Assembly (NCBI RefSeq): GCF_033807575.1
Contig: NC_084718.1
Span: 16,385,991-16,449,990, forward strand
DNA from: Cydia pomonella
Taxonomy: Eukaryota; Arthropoda; Insecta; Lepidoptera; Tortricidae
Direction: 5' to 3'
DNA: 64,000 bases
Shown here in pieces: positions 42,756 through 54,976 of the stretch. The first letter of the stretch is position 1, and each line of letters opens with the position of its first letter. The notes beneath the pieces are model-generated. The model saw only the letters and a list, made by a program, of their open reading frames with translations. It was not told the DNA's origin and did not search any database. The translations under genes and the position numbers were made by a program.

Positions 42756-45700
42756 TTATTGAGTAAAAGGCACAGCTGGCAGCAGTTTTCCCTCGCAGCT
42801 GCCAAAGCCGATGCGTAGCTGACCGTTGTCGCAGTACCCACGAAGTACGACTGTGTCGCCATCTTGAAGGAACTTACGCTCTTGTCCGTTCAGCAAGCGG
42901 AGCGGCTTGGTGCCCTTCCAGGAGAGCTCTAACATGCTTCCGTACGAGTCCGGTGTCTGGAAATGTAATTATAATTAATTTCATATCGAAAAACTAGCCC
43001 ACTACTAGTTGGACAAGACAATTTATATCTATGGATATAAATGGACCAAGATGCTTTCGTATGTCCGGCTGTTCGCCTCTAAAGGTCGCATTTTTCGTCT
43101 AATAGTAGTGGAATTTTATGAGCAGGTTCGATACTTATAAGGATTTTTTGTTGATTTCGTTTTTTTTTATTACGGCTTTGCGAAATTTGCGAGACATGAA
43201 CAGGCGTACACCCGGGACTATAGATGTTTATATTACATATGTGATTTATAATTGAAAGTTGAAACATTGACGCAGATCCATTAGGAGCTCTAGTGACTTT
43301 GTTTACCATAAATAGTCATATTTGGCTGGTTACTTTGCTTTGTCTCTTAATTAGGCTACTTTAAACCCTACGATCGTGTTTCTTTTTTTATTATTATAGC
43401 AGAGTATGTACATATACTTACTTCCCCACTGATGGTTCCAGAGCCAAGCAAGTCTCCAGGCTTCAAGTTGCAGCCGGTGATCGTCTGCTGTGCCAGCTGC
43501 TGCTTTACAGTCCAGTACATGTATTTGAAGTTTGACCGGCAAATCGTTGTGTAAGCTGAGGATTCCTCCGCTGAAAAAAAAAACAATTATATAAATGGTT
43601 AGTATTAAGTTGTACTAGGATTTTTTATATTGAAGCTTTCATCGGACATTTTCTGCTTCTAGTTGCTAAGCGGGACAGCCTAATGCTTTTTCCTGTCCTC
43701 AGCAGATCGTATCCTGAAGAAGGATTGATATAATAACTCCTTATAGTAAAGTAAATATTTCAAACGTGTGAATATCTTTCACAAAAATAGTCTGATGGGG
43801 ACCTCAGGGAACTTAATTTTAAGTCTATATTATTACAGACCTTACAGACATTATGTTACGTTTAAAGCAACTGCCATCGATTTAGAAATACTATAAATCA
43901 GTCCAACAAGACATCTCTTTCCGTCCCGTTCACATCAGCTGCATAAAAAAACTTTTCATAAATAGCTTCTTTCACTGTCTATAAGATTAATTTTTAAGCA
44001 CTTACGCTTTAAATCCACTTCGAGCTTGATATCAAAGTTGAAGTTATCGTTGTGCTTGAGATACGGGAAGGGTTCAGGGTCCTGCGGGTAATTATCGCAG
44101 ATGAAAGGCCGGAGCGCCTCCACCGTGACTATCCACGGCGATATGGTGGTGCCGAGGTTCTTTGCCGTGAAAGGCCCTAGAGGCACGTACTCCCATTTTT
44201 GAATGTCACGGGCTGGAAAAAGGTTTTTTTTTTTCAGATCGTCCTAGCCGCAAAATAAGCAAAGCTTGTGTTGTACTATGCATACTAGACGACGATATAC
44301 TTACATACTTTTATAGATAAATACATATCTACTTATATACATAGAAAACAAACACCCATGACTCAGAAACAAATATCTATGTTCAATCATCACACAATAA
44401 ATGCCCTTACATAAACTTACTGTGCCATCATGGACTTTAATTATTAAGCCATTAAGGATTTGAGCTAATATTGTGTTTAAATTTCAGCATTATGAAAATG
44501 TCCAATATATAGTAATCCGTGGAATAGGTACACTGTATGTTCAGCATACAGAACCTCTTGAACGATGAGGCCTCTAGAGTAAGTTACAATGTTAAGAACT
44601 CCTCGAATTTTCCCAAAAGCAAAGTCCTTACCACTCCAGTCATTCATAAGCACGAATCCAAAGATCCTGTCCTCTGCTTCCTGGGCAGTAACGCGTTGAC
44701 CCAAGGCGGTGGGCGGGCCTCCGACGAAGCAGCCCATCTCCAGCTCGAAGTCCATGAGACGACACGGGCCGAAGTGCGGAGCGGCTCCTGTTAGATTCGA
44801 AAACCGGTCAATTGTATTGTAGTTCGATACTTCTTTATCATCAAATCGAAACCTCTTATAATTTCAACTAATTTCACAATATTGTGAAAAGATTACATTT
44901 GCTTACCTTCAACCGGCAATGTTTGTCCATATGGCCTAGTTATGGGTGTTCCTGAAACAACGATGGAGCTTGCCCGTCCGTGGTAACCCACCGGCAGGTA
45001 TTTCCTGAAAATACAAAACAAAAGTGGTTCAATTTTCTCTTGTTTCCTGTGACTTTTTATTGAAATTTCCTAGAACTTTTCCAACTTTTTCGAATCTTTC
45101 CGCCACTCGCATACCTGTATTCAAACATCACCTAATGTGGCATCATAATCCACCATATAGAGTTTGTCCCGGCATTTTGCCATGGCTTACTTCGGGATCC
45201 TGGGAACCGCTCGGCAAATAAAGCCCTTGAATCAACACAGGCACAAGTTTCACAAAATCGACTGTTTTGTGACCCTGCAAAGCTGTTAAGTAATTCTAGT
45301 AGGTATATATAATATAACATACCAGTTGGGCATGAGCGCGTTCTCCTTGCTGCGGAACATGATGCCCACGTTGGTCGCGTGGTGGATGGACGAATAGAAG
45401 TCGGTGTAGTCACCGATTTCCACGGGAAGGTGCATCTTAACGAACCTCATCTGGACAGTGGGCCTGTAAACAATAAATACGTAGAAGTAAGGAATGGTTT
45501 TTTATCATAAATTATTTTTTTAATTAATTCAAGCATAGTACAGCGGTGGCAGCATGGTTCCATTTTTATCACCTGTCGCGATGCCCGTCATTCGCACTTA
45601 CAAACTTGTTAGAATGTGACAGGCATGGTGATAAAGAGCCGACCATATTTTGACGACCTGTCTGGCCTAGTGGGTAGTGACCCTGCCTATGAAGCCGATG

Positions 45701-48098
45701 GTCCCGGGTTCAAATCCTGGAAAGGGCATTTATTCGTGTGATGAACATGGATATTTGTTCCTGAGTCATGGATGTTTTCTATGTATTTAAGTATTTATAA
45801 ATATGTATATATTATATATATCGTTGTCTAAGTACCCGCAACACAAGCCTTATTGAGCTTACCGTGGGACTTAGTCAATTTGTGTAATAATATGTCCTAT
45901 AATATTACATTAATATTACCCTACAGCATAGTAGTAGGCGTAGGCATAGTAGTACTCATCGAGGCGATTCTAACCATCCCAAACATATTGAGATTGTGTT
46001 GTTTAACATTGCTAATTATTGTGCAATATTTCTACTGAATTAATTTAAAAATATATAAATCTCTTAAAACACAGTACATAAGAAAATTAAATAATTTTAA
46101 CAGTGTAGTTTTAATAGTTTCGGAAAAAAGTGGCTGTGACATACGGACGGACAGACAGACAGACATGACGAATCCATAAGGGTTCCGTTTTCTGCCATTT
46201 GGCTACGGAACCCTAAAAAGCAAAAAGTTGATTCCTATAAAGATTTCATGTTCATGCTTAATTGAAAAACGGACAGCGATTAACTGTTCTTAAATACTCG
46301 CGCAAATTAGGTACACTTAAGTATTTTCTGAAAACTCCCTAAAAAGCGTTTTAACTCCAGCTCTGGCTGCGCTGTCAAAATCGCTACCATCTTATCTTGG
46401 TCTGACTCTAAGTTGTTTTGCTTAACTTGACATTGTGAGAAACTATAGCCTATGGAAGGTAGAGGCAATGAACAAAACTCTCCTTGGGCAGAACTGTTGC
46501 AAAAGTGTCTGGCTGTCAGCTATAAATAGTTCTAAATTAAATCTCTCCAGAACCTAGCTAAGCTAAGAACCTAGGCGTTATTGACGGAGTGAAGTGCGCT
46601 GTCTAGGATTAATTTTTTTTCTCAAGTATCCTAGGTATTGTAGCGCCACCTATTTATGGTTTTTTGTCGGATATTTCTGGTACAAGGAGATTCTATTCCT
46701 TAACTCTACCTTCCATAGGAAGTACTATTATTAATTTTGGTATATGGAGTTTATGTTCCTTGCCACTACCTTCCATACTATAGTCGGCCAAATGACTTTG
46801 TCAGTAGACAAAAACACGCGAAATTCAATTTTTCTATGGGACGATAACCCTTCGCGCCTACATGTTTTGAATTCGCCGCTTTTTTCTACTGGCGGAAATG
46901 GCTTGACAGACTATACATACCGTTTACTGTGAGGACCTGTATGTAAAACGTTAGTTCTGATGAGTCTCTGGATAGTTTCCCTCGCTTCCAGCCAGTGTGC
47001 TCTGGTAAGGCCCATGAAAGCGTTGAGGCTCTCTTGCTGAAATTAGTAAGTACGCATTTTAATTAAAGCGCCAATTACATCCACACTTCCCGATTTCGGG
47101 CCTGATAATAGTTTTCGTTTCACGGAATATCAGCATATCGTTAACAATATTTGAAATGTTGTCTGATATCAGGCCTGATAAAGTGTGGATATAATTGGCA
47201 ACTCGGAATTAAAACTGTTCCACCGGGGTTATTTAAAAGAGATACATTTATACAATTATAAGGATTGTGAATATACATCATACTATCCAATATTCTGCGC
47301 AATGCGCATGTGACCCCTATAACGGCAAGAGTGAGGGGATTATTACATGTATCCTTTCCCCGGACACTTTGCTATCGTGCTGCTAGGAGGGACAGTGAAA
47401 CAACATATACCTTTCTCTATCCCTCTTACCAGAAAGTGCATTTGGCATCAAGTAGGGCGGTAAGTACACTTGCTTTCCACCACCGTGATCATCCGTGAGT
47501 ATGTCGTCTACATATGGATACCTGCAATTTTATGGGTGTCACATGTGCGTTATCAACCCTAAAAATAGGATCATTATTAGGTATATTGTAGGTAGTATGA
47601 GAATGACACAGTAACGTATAAGTAGGTATCTATATTTGAGATTAGGTACAAATTAAAGATAAAATGTTTAAAAATGTCATTAATATCATTTCAATTCATT
47701 ACGCAATTTGCAAAAGCCGGTAAACAACTTATTAACATACACGTTACTTTACCTTAAAAACATGTTGTTGATCCTTCAGAAGCGGCCCATCAAAGTAGTT
47801 AGCGATGTGATTTAAGTCTATAATAAGATCTCGATAAGCAACTCCAATATGTTTCACAGTTTCCTGCAACCACACATTACTTAAAAAAGCCTACCAAATA
47901 AAAAAGTTCATGACAAGTTCAATTTCAACAGCATCTAAAGACTTTCGAATTTAGTCGTGCTATAGAAAGTCAGAATAAAACAATACGAAAGGTCACATTC
48001 TTTATAGAAAACAAACTTACATTAAGAGGGCCGGTAAAGACGCCGTATGGAAGATTTTCTATGGGGAAATCATTAGGTTTGTCTGTGTTTCCTTCCAT
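42756..48098 (-). CDS. Fah: Fumarylacetoacetase
   Basis: Nine exons: 48098-48021, 47863-47753, 47036-46921, 45463-45323, 45004-44907, 44787-44632, 44212-44006, 43570-43422 and 42956-42756. All are GT-AG and in phase; 1257 bases, 418 residues, matching the usual 415-420. The enzyme splits fumarylacetoacetate into fumarate and acetoacetate, the last step of tyrosine breakdown in the cytosol. The start MEGNTDKPNDFPIENLPYGV fits the family N-terminal domain. Metal and catalytic residues by analogy with the mammalian enzyme: Asp123 and His130 in DYTDFYSSIHHATN, Glu196 and Glu198 in DFELEMG, Asp231 and Arg235 in NDWSARDIQKW, and Lys251. LPVGYHGRASSIVVSGTPI and YGSMLELSWKGTKPL are family hallmarks. 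Intron 3 holds a SINE. No damage seen. Confidence 0.97.
44312..44420 (-). mobile_element. SINE family A fragment, reversed, in Fah intron 6
   Basis: Contains ACACCCATGACTCAGAAACA and ACAATAAATGCCC, the inverse of the family body at 7108-7180. Confidence 0.65.
45652..45905 (+). mobile_element. tRNA-derived SINE family A, full copy in Fah intron 3
   Basis: Same order as the copy at 7030: CTGGCCTAGTGGGTAGTGAC, GGTTCAAATCC, then the body to GTCAATTTGTGTAATAATAT. Differences are few, so the family spread recently. Confidence 0.8.
46440..46795. repeat. Imperfect inverted repeat in Fah intron 3
   Basis: ACTATAGCCTATGGAAGGTAG at the left and CTACCTTCCATACTATAG at the right; an extra CTACCTTCCATAGG lies inside at about 46708. 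Confidence 0.45.
47068..47205. mobile_element. Palindromic MITE in Fah intron 2
   Basis: GCCAATTACATCCACACTT and AAGTGTGGATATAATTGGC are inverted ends, with GGGCCTGATA / TATCAGGCC inside. Confidence 0.65.
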
Positions 48099-49206
48099 TT
48101 TAGATTTAAAGTATTTTTACTTGACTGTCTGCCCTGTTATATGGATGCAACTGTTTACACGTACTGATAGCAGTGGTGTAGGTTATAAAATGGCTTTATA
48201 GTGGGTTTGTCGGTATGGAAATAAGGTAAATGAGCCGGTTTATAGCAGCCGGGGGCTTGACTATAACTACTTTTATATATGGGAAGATTCTTGTCAAGGT
48301 CAATGTTAAGCACGCATAGTGATCGTATAAAAATGTTCACGGCTAAAGGTATTTTGTTGCTAGGCTAAGTTAAAGTGTAGCAAATACAGAAAGGAGTTAT
48401 TTTACTTTACTTATTAGGAACTTTAATGTGAATATAAATATGTAGGTAAGTATATGTTATTTCCAAATTATGACCAATAGTAGGTATCATATTTTGGTCT
48501 TTAGACTACCTAGCTAATTATAATAGACATTATTTTATCGTATTATTCATATTTACATTTTACATACAATACATGTGTACCCCTCTACCCCTCCCCTAGG
48601 CCTTTGGTTTGGCGATATCAACTTTGAATGTAATTTCATTGCGTAACGCCGATATACCTTATAAATATATAGAAGTAATTTCGTTACACAATGGAAAAAT
48701 CATGTTGACAAAATACTTAAGTACCAATAAACATGGTCCTTGAAACAGATCATCATGTTTGAATAGAATAGGTATATTAATGTTGATATTTCCAACCATC
48801 TTATTTTCCATAGAAAAAATTGCATAAAAAAATAATGATACATATATGGTCAAGAGACATACATAATCTTACGATAAGAAAGATACGAAGCGGTACAGTA
48901 TAGAAGTGATACGGACTTTTACGCTGGTTCTTTTTCATTTCATTGGTCTGGCAAGGCAAAAATCAAAACGTCAAAAAAGTTAGGTTATTTAACTTGTTTA
49001 TTTACAAAGTCAAATAGAAATTCGTATATCTAATAATGTTAAAAAACTATTTGGTATTAATATATTACAATTCATTCGGTATTTGAAGAAGCCAAGATGA
49101 GTCTAAAAGATTTTAAATTCTAAATCTGTTTGCGTTGCTTTTAGAAAGTAGGAGGATTTGGACACATACCTGATTTTACTGACAATTAAGAATTTTCTGC
49201 TTAAAA
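48099..49206. promoter_or_regulatory. Divergent spacer Fah / adrenodoxin reductase
   Basis: The two genes point away from each other across 1.1 kb, which must hold both promoters. AT-rich, no clear TATA at the expected distance, one TTTCGTTACACAATGG word near 48680. Whether control is shared cannot be told. Confidence 0.4.
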
Positions 49207-50616
49207 ATGAGTACCAAACTAAGAATTTTTACAAGGATGATTTCCTCCGGTACGAGAGTGCCCCATGTTTGCATTGTTGGAGCGGGCCCCGCCGGTTTCT
49301 ACGCGGCGATGCGCCTGACCAAGAAACTTGCCAACGTCCAAGTTGATATCATCGAGAAACTGCCTGTGCCCTTCGGACTAATCAGGTATGGAGTCGCCCC
49401 TGACCATCCAGAGGTCAAAAACGTCATTAACCAGTTCACAAAAGTCGCCCAACAGGACAACGTGAATTTTTATGGAAATATTACATTAGGTAAAGATGTA
49501 ACATTGCCTCAATTAAGACAAAATTATGACGCTGTTTTATTGACGTATGGTGCTGAAGAAGATAAGGTGTTGGGTATTCAAAATGAGGATGCTAATAATG
49601 TGATTGCAGCAAGGAATTTTGTTGGATGGTACAACGGACTTCCCAGTGATAGGAACCTTCAAGTAGACTTATCTAATGAGACTGCTGCTATCCTCGGACA
49701 GGGCAATGTTGCACTAGATGTTGCTAGAATACTGCTGTCACCAATAGAAGAGTTAAAGAAAACAGACATAACACAACATGCACTTGATGCTTTAGCTGAA
49801 TCTAAGATCAAAAACCTATATTTGATTGGACGTAGAGGTCCTTTGCAAGTAGCTTTTACAATTAAAGAATTACGAGAGCAGCTTAAGATGAAGGATTGTA
49901 GCACAATTTGGAGAGAGAGTGACTTTGTAGGAGTTGCAGATGTGGTAGCCAGTCTTCCTCGTCCACGTAAACGTCTGACGGAGCTTATGTTAAAATCATT
50001 AGAAGAAAACAAATTAAAGAAAGAAGACACAAATAGTAAGAGATTATATCCTATATTTTTACGAAGCCCTAATAAGTTTATAACTGATAAAGATAATGTA
50101 TTAAAAGGAATAGAATTGTTTGAAAATAGATTATATGGAAATGGAACAAATGTTGAGGAGCAAAAGTGTGTTTCTACTAATGAAAAGGAGTTGCTAGATT
50201 GCGGTTTAGCTTTTAGAAGTATTGGGTACAAGAGTGTGAGTGTTGATGAGGATTTAGAGTTGCTTCCTCAAGGAATGGTGAATAATGATAATGGAAGAAT
50301 TTTGGATGCCCATCCTAGGCTAGCAAAAATGTATGTTGCCGGATGGCTTGGAACCGGGCCTGTTGGCGTAATACTTCACACCATGGGCAATGCATTTCAA
50401 GTTGCTAACACAATGTGTGAAGATATTAGCAAGTTAGAGAATAGCAGATCAAGGGGTGGATTTAATGAACTTAAAAAAATATTGAGAAATGAAATAGTTG
50501 ATTGGGAAGGCTGGAACAAAATTGATCAATATGAGATAGAGCAGGGCAAAAAAGTGGGAAAACCAAGGGAGAAAATTTGTGATGTTGCAAAAATGGTGGA
50601 AATTGCTTATTCTTGA
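49207..50616 (+). CDS. dare: NADPH:adrenodoxin oxidoreductase, mitochondrial
   Basis: A single open exon of 469 residues, the normal length for the family. It passes electrons from NADPH through FAD to adrenodoxin, feeding mitochondrial P450s (ecdysteroid synthesis in insects) and Fe-S cluster assembly. Residues 1-18 are basic and Ser/Thr-rich, as a mitochondrial presequence. The FAD Rossmann motif is HVCIVGAGPAGFYAA (20-34), then PVPFGLIRYGVAPDHPEVKN. The NADPH site is ILGQGNVALDVARIL, followed by LIGRRGPLQVAFTIKELRE. The second FAD contact is AGWLGTGPVGVILHTMGNAF near the C-terminus. AATAAAA near 50660 fits polyadenylation. No intron interrupts it, unlike the neighbouring Fah; an old retrocopy that replaced the parent, or lineage intron loss, are both possible. 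The symbol follows the Drosophila orthologue. Confidence 0.96.
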   Translation: MSTKLRIFTRMISSGTRVPHVCIVGAGPAGFYAAMRLTKKLANVQVDIIEKLPVPFGLIRYGVAPDHPEVKNVINQFTKVAQQDNVNFYGNITLGKDVTLPQLRQNYDAVLLTYGAEEDKVLGIQNEDANNVIAARNFVGWYNGLPSDRNLQVDLSNETAAILGQGNVALDVARILLSPIEELKKTDITQHALDALAESKIKNLYLIGRRGPLQVAFTIKELREQLKMKDCSTIWRESDFVGVADVVASLPRPRKRLTELMLKSLEENKLKKEDTNSKRLYPIFLRSPNKFITDKDNVLKGIELFENRLYGNGTNVEEQKCVSTNEKELLDCGLAFRSIGYKSVSVDEDLELLPQGMVNNDNGRILDAHPRLAKMYVAGWLGTGPVGVILHTMGNAFQVANTMCEDISKLENSRSRGGFNELKKILRNEIVDWEGWNKIDQYEIEQGKKVGKPREKICDVAKMVEIAYS

Positions 50617-50859
50617 AAATTGTATAGATTATTTGTATATAATGAATTTTATAAATGCAATAAAAATAGTTAACTTTAAACTTAGCCCTTATGTTGTTAG
50701 TTGGTAACTAAATCAATTTTATATATTATCAAAAATGTTATTATAAATATTTTTGTTGATAACAATTATATACAACATACCTGTGCTATTACAATAAAAT
50801 CATATTTATAAAAAGAGTTATATAGTTTACATGATATGAGCCAAAGAGAATTTGAAATA

Positions 50860-51227
50860 GAGGTGGATTGTTAAAGAAAACCTTTTAGCCACAGTAAAAT
50901 TTACTGCCATCTTTCGACACATGATTGAAACTTTTAGAACACCATTTGGATCCTTATTCTTTCACTGATATGTGTTAAATTTGTTAAATATCAAAAAGTG
51001 GCGCCATCTAATAGAGCAAAGGCCAAAGGTATGGCTTCATTGTTTCGAGCGATGGCGCCACAACCTTTAGCAAATGCCCGGAAAAATGGCGCCACTTTTT
51101 GATATTTAACACATCAGTGAAAGAATAAGGATCAAAGTCAAATGGCGTTCTAAAAGTTTTAATTATGTGTCGAAAGATGGCAGTAAATTTACTGTGGCTA
51201 CAAAATTTACTTTGACAATCCACCTCT
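50860..51227. mobile_element. MITE family M2, copy 2
   Basis: GAGGTGGATTGTTAAAGA at the left, TTTGACAATCCACCTC at the right; collinear with 33711-34092. Confidence 0.8.
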
Positions 51228-51291
51228 TTTTCAAATTCTTTTTGATATGAACACATATAGGTAATTATTTTGTACAGTCAAAAGATTTGCG

Positions 51292-51380
51292 ACCCATTTT
51301 GTACCTTGTCAGTGACAATAATATGACGTCTCTAGCGACTTTCATGTTGTCAATGCGACAAGGTACGAAATGGGTCAAAC
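51292..51380. mobile_element. Very short palindromic element
   Basis: GACCCATTTTGTACCTTGTC faces GACAAGGTACGAAATGGGTC. Confidence 0.5.
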
Positions 51381-51471
51381 AATACCATTCACATTTTTGA
51401 CATGTCATGCGTTCTCATAATCTTTATTATCGTTCGTGCCGAACCAATCTGTGTATATTTTTGAACATTAG

Positions 51472-51565
51472 TCACAGAAAGGAAACTCTTGTACCTGCAA
51501 ATCTTCAGAAAATTTGCGTTTGTACGAGACAATAGTAGACAATTTCATGGAATGCTCCGTACATG
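51472..51565 (+). repeat. Dispersed repeat R3, copy 1
   Basis: Shares TCACAGAAA, CTTCAGAAAATTTGCGTTTGTACGA and TGGAATGCTCC with 54158-54248. Confidence 0.55.
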
Positions 51566-51840
51566 ATTCTCACTGGCCCATTTAAAAATATTAACCCTGT
51601 ATACTTGTTAAAAGGTTAGCAATGAAACTAAATATTATTTGCAAACATTTATTGCGAACTCCATTTTGAAAGTGGAAGACGCGACTACGCTTACGCTTAA
51701 CTTAACAATATGTGCTTTATCCTCAACAATACCTACAATTCTCCAGTAAAAACTGTTTAAAATTGCTAAAATACATTCAGCTACAATTATTAATAATAAA
51801 TTCCATGTCGAACATTCGTTTATTGTTAATTAATAGTTTA

Positions 51841-52023
51841 TGGGCCTGTTTCACAATGTGCAAATATTGGATAGCTAATTAACAAATAAATTAACCGCAA
51901 AACATAGTACTGTATCTACCCGTTAAGCCTATTTGAAGATTGTGAAACGCCAACGATGACTTTATTCATCAGACAAGTGGCAAATAGCTTATACAAGACT
52001 TTACTTGGACATTGTAAAACAGG
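51841..52023. mobile_element. Palindromic MITE
   Basis: GGGCCTGTTTCACAATG faces CATTGTAAAACAGGCCC. Confidence 0.6.
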
Positions 52024-52479
52024 CCCTAAAACAAAAATCGTGTATTCATTTTCGTGATCAGGTCATCAGGCACTATCAGTTACTGGTATAGTATCATGAT
52101 CAGTACACGATTTCATACAAGTTAATGAATGTCTTGGAAATTATAGCTTTTTAACTAACACGCCAACTCTTTATAATGTTATTTCAAAAATAAACCTTAT
52201 AACAAAGTCCGAAGGTGGATTTCGGTTTGCAAGTTTAGTATGGAGTGATTGGAGAGACCACTGTTTTCAATTGACTGATAATACCTGACTCGATAAATAA
52301 AGATGATATAGATGCTGATTTGCGTGTGTTTACATCGAACTACAGCAACATATACTTAATTTTACATATAACAATGTTTATTCATAATTAATACGCGTCG
52401 TAATAGATGTAATGGAATCAGTAAATACTATACTGTAAACAACATTGACTTATAGGGCCAGTACAGCGGTGTCACGCAC

Positions 52480-52590
52480 ACGAATTTGAGCCAATCGTGC
52501 AGTCTAACGCCACAACGCGATTGGTTGATGAATTCTCATCACATGCGCGATTGGTAGTTGCGTTAGACTGCACGATTAGCTCGCACCATT
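52480..52590. mobile_element. Palindromic MITE
   Basis: CCAATCGTGCAGTCTAACGC faces GCGTTAGACTGCACGATTAG; the core has CGCGATTGGTTG and GCGCGATTGGTAG. Confidence 0.6.
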
Positions 52591-53145
52591 CTTAGTGCCC
52601 GTAAGGCCCGTCCTTAGATATATATGTCAACGATAAACAAGCATTAATTACATTTAAAATACGTTAATAAAGCATAACTTGCAACATTGTGGTAAAAATG
52701 CATTAGCACATAATAAAATTTAACGAATGCACCGAAAATTCGGAGTTTAAATAAACATCATCAAAAAATATGTTGGCTCTATAATTTTAACTAAAGAGTT
52801 AAATTACACTATGCATTAAAATTCTAAACATATAATTACATCTTAATATTATGACGTAGTTATTTTGCTTGGTTTTAAAAGGAAATGGACATTAATAAAT
52901 CCGTTTCCTACGTTAAGTTATTAAGTATTAAATTAAAAACATAGCAGGGGGCTATTGGAATATTTTTCATTTTTGTCACGTACCGGTACTGATAAATCCT
53001 AATACACTTCGGAAATAATAATCGCTTTGGTAAGAAAACTGACGTATGGAGTGAGCACACTTTGCTTCGGACTCTGGCCTTATTTAAATTTTTAAACATA
53101 AAAACGGAATTCAATATTTACATTTGAAGCGCCATCTGCATTTTT

Positions 53146-53245
53146 TTATGATAGGGAACGAGCAGACGAATCGCCTGATGGTAAGAGATTACCGTTACCC
53201 ATGGACGCCCGCAGCACCAGAGGGGTGCCGGAATTTAAGCCGAGA
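53146..53245 (+). repeat. Dispersed repeat related to 6148-6257
   Basis: CGCCTGATGGTAAGAGATTACCGTTACCCATGG begins a block of the common lepidopteran repeat type; only distantly like the 6148 copy. Confidence 0.5.
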
Positions 53246-54157
53246 TTTAAGAATAAGATGGGAGTACGCTCTTTTCTTGAAGGTTTGTAGGTCTTATCGG
53301 TCCAGAAATACCGCAGGCGACAGTTCATTCCACAGTTTACCTATTCGAGACGGAAGTTTCTTGAGCACCTCTTGCTCACTGAAAATTGCTAATACCTATA
53401 ATTGCTAATACTTTACCATCGCACACTTCCTCGTTATATGATTAGGATGGTATTATTTTGGCTTATTTTAGGCACTTTATAATAAGTAATGAAAACTGTA
53501 TATTTTCCAACTAGATAACATAAGATTAAGATTATATTAGGCAGTTGTTAAATAAGAATTCAAGTAAATAGTTTACTATAGACATGGTTTAGAAGGGAAA
53601 TAAAATAACATCACAATACAAATTACAGCTATGAATGATTTCAGTTTAACTGATATGTGACAATGATTTAAATCTAATAAAATACACACCTTGAATTTTA
53701 AGATTAGCACAGCAACAAGCGAATACTTATTAATGAAAACAAGCGACAGTAAAATTAGTCTTATGAACATATATTATATAGTATTATTTAATTTAATTAT
53801 TTAGACTAAATTAATAAATGTAAAATAATATAAATATAACAAAAAGCTGCACTTATTTTAAACATATTGTATTTAGATGTACATTTATATTACCAGATTT
53901 TTTTGTGTTTTCTTTTCATATAAAAATTATACTAAATTCACGATTAGAACATTTTGACATCTCGTGTTGGATCATCTAAGTGTTGGTCTAATATGAAATG
54001 TATTATACCTACTTAATTATATTTCATTAAGTTCGGTACCGTAAATGAAGTATTCCACGGGTTTGACGGGTTGTCCCGTACGAGCGAATTTTATTTAGTG
54101 TATAAGAATTTTTTTGGGGTTTAATGCCGAAGATTATTTCTCTGGGCATATTTTTGT

Positions 54158-54248
54158 CACAGAAAAAGAAACTCCCATACCTGAAAATTTTCAGAAAACT
54201 CGCGTTTGTACGACAATGGTAGACAACTTCTTGGAATGCTCCAAATAC
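54158..54248 (+). repeat. Dispersed repeat R3, copy 2
   Basis: Collinear with 51472-51565; TTTCAGAAAACTCGCGTTTG and TTGGAATGCTCC are shared. Confidence 0.55.
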
Positions 54249-54344
54249 GGGTTACATTAGCTCTAAGTGGTAAAATTTCTCAGCCATGGGAATCTATTGA
54301 ATAAAGGTGCATCCAGATTTAGCGAAGTTTTGTTTGTTGGGGTT

Positions 54345-54976
54345 ACTAGTACACACGGTGATGTCGATCTGGTGCAGGCTGGGTATAATGAGATTCAGCT
54401 TGCGTTGGTAGGGTTAGAGGCCGTGGGGTTGCGCTCCAAGTATGTTGGGTTACTTGGCAAGTACGCGTATCTACACAGAGTTGCATCGATCTGGTGCAGA
54501 CTGGGGTTAATCAGCGTCAGCTTGCGTCGGTATGCTGGCCATGGGGTTGCGCTCTAAGTATATCGTGATTGGGATTACTTAGCAAGTATGTGCTTATCTA
54601 CACAGGGTTACATTGATCTGGTGCAGACTGGGGATAATCAGCTCCAGCTTGCGTCGGTATGCTTGGTCGAAAGCCGTGAGGTTGCGCTACAAGTATGTTG
54701 GGGTTACTTAGCACATACACTTTTCTACACAGGGTGGCGTTGATCTTGTGCAGACTGCGGATGATGAGCTCCAGTTTGCGTCGGTAGGGTTGGACGGCAT
54801 GTGGTTGCGCTCCAAGTATATCGTGATTGGGGTTACTTGGCAAGTATACACAAGGTCGCGTCGATCTGGTACAGACTGGGGATAATTAGCTTCAGCTTGC
54901 GTTGGTATGTTGGGTCGGAGGCCACGGGGTTGCACCCCAAGTATATCATGATTGGGATTACTTAGCAAGTATATGC
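54345..54976 (-). pseudogene. Five degenerate tandem copies of the sds22 terminal exon
   Basis: Units start near 54351, 54471, 54598, 54730 and 54847 (117-138 bases each). Each repeats GATCTGGTGCAGACTGGGG, CAGCTT(C)GCGTCGGTA and GGTTGCGCTCCAAGTAT. They cover only the 3' half of the real exon plus the first bases of the 3' UTR, with no splice acceptor. One keeps YRRKLELIIRSLHKINATLC in frame; others are broken. Confidence 0.85.

Larger units (their letters stand above)
50617..54344. other. Gene-free stretch between adrenodoxin reductase and sds22
   Basis: AT-rich, populated by MITEs (listed separately) and a repeat pair. The part 52620-53120 and 53410-54150 shows neither exon nor recognisable repeat to me. 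Confidence 0.55.

Noticed and set aside
49659..50231. 190-codon minus frame inside adrenodoxin reductase
   Set aside because: Antisense shadow of a strongly conserved sense gene.
54345..54976. Alternative terminal exons of sds22
   Set aside because: The copies lack splice acceptors and most are frame-broken, so alternative use is unlikely.
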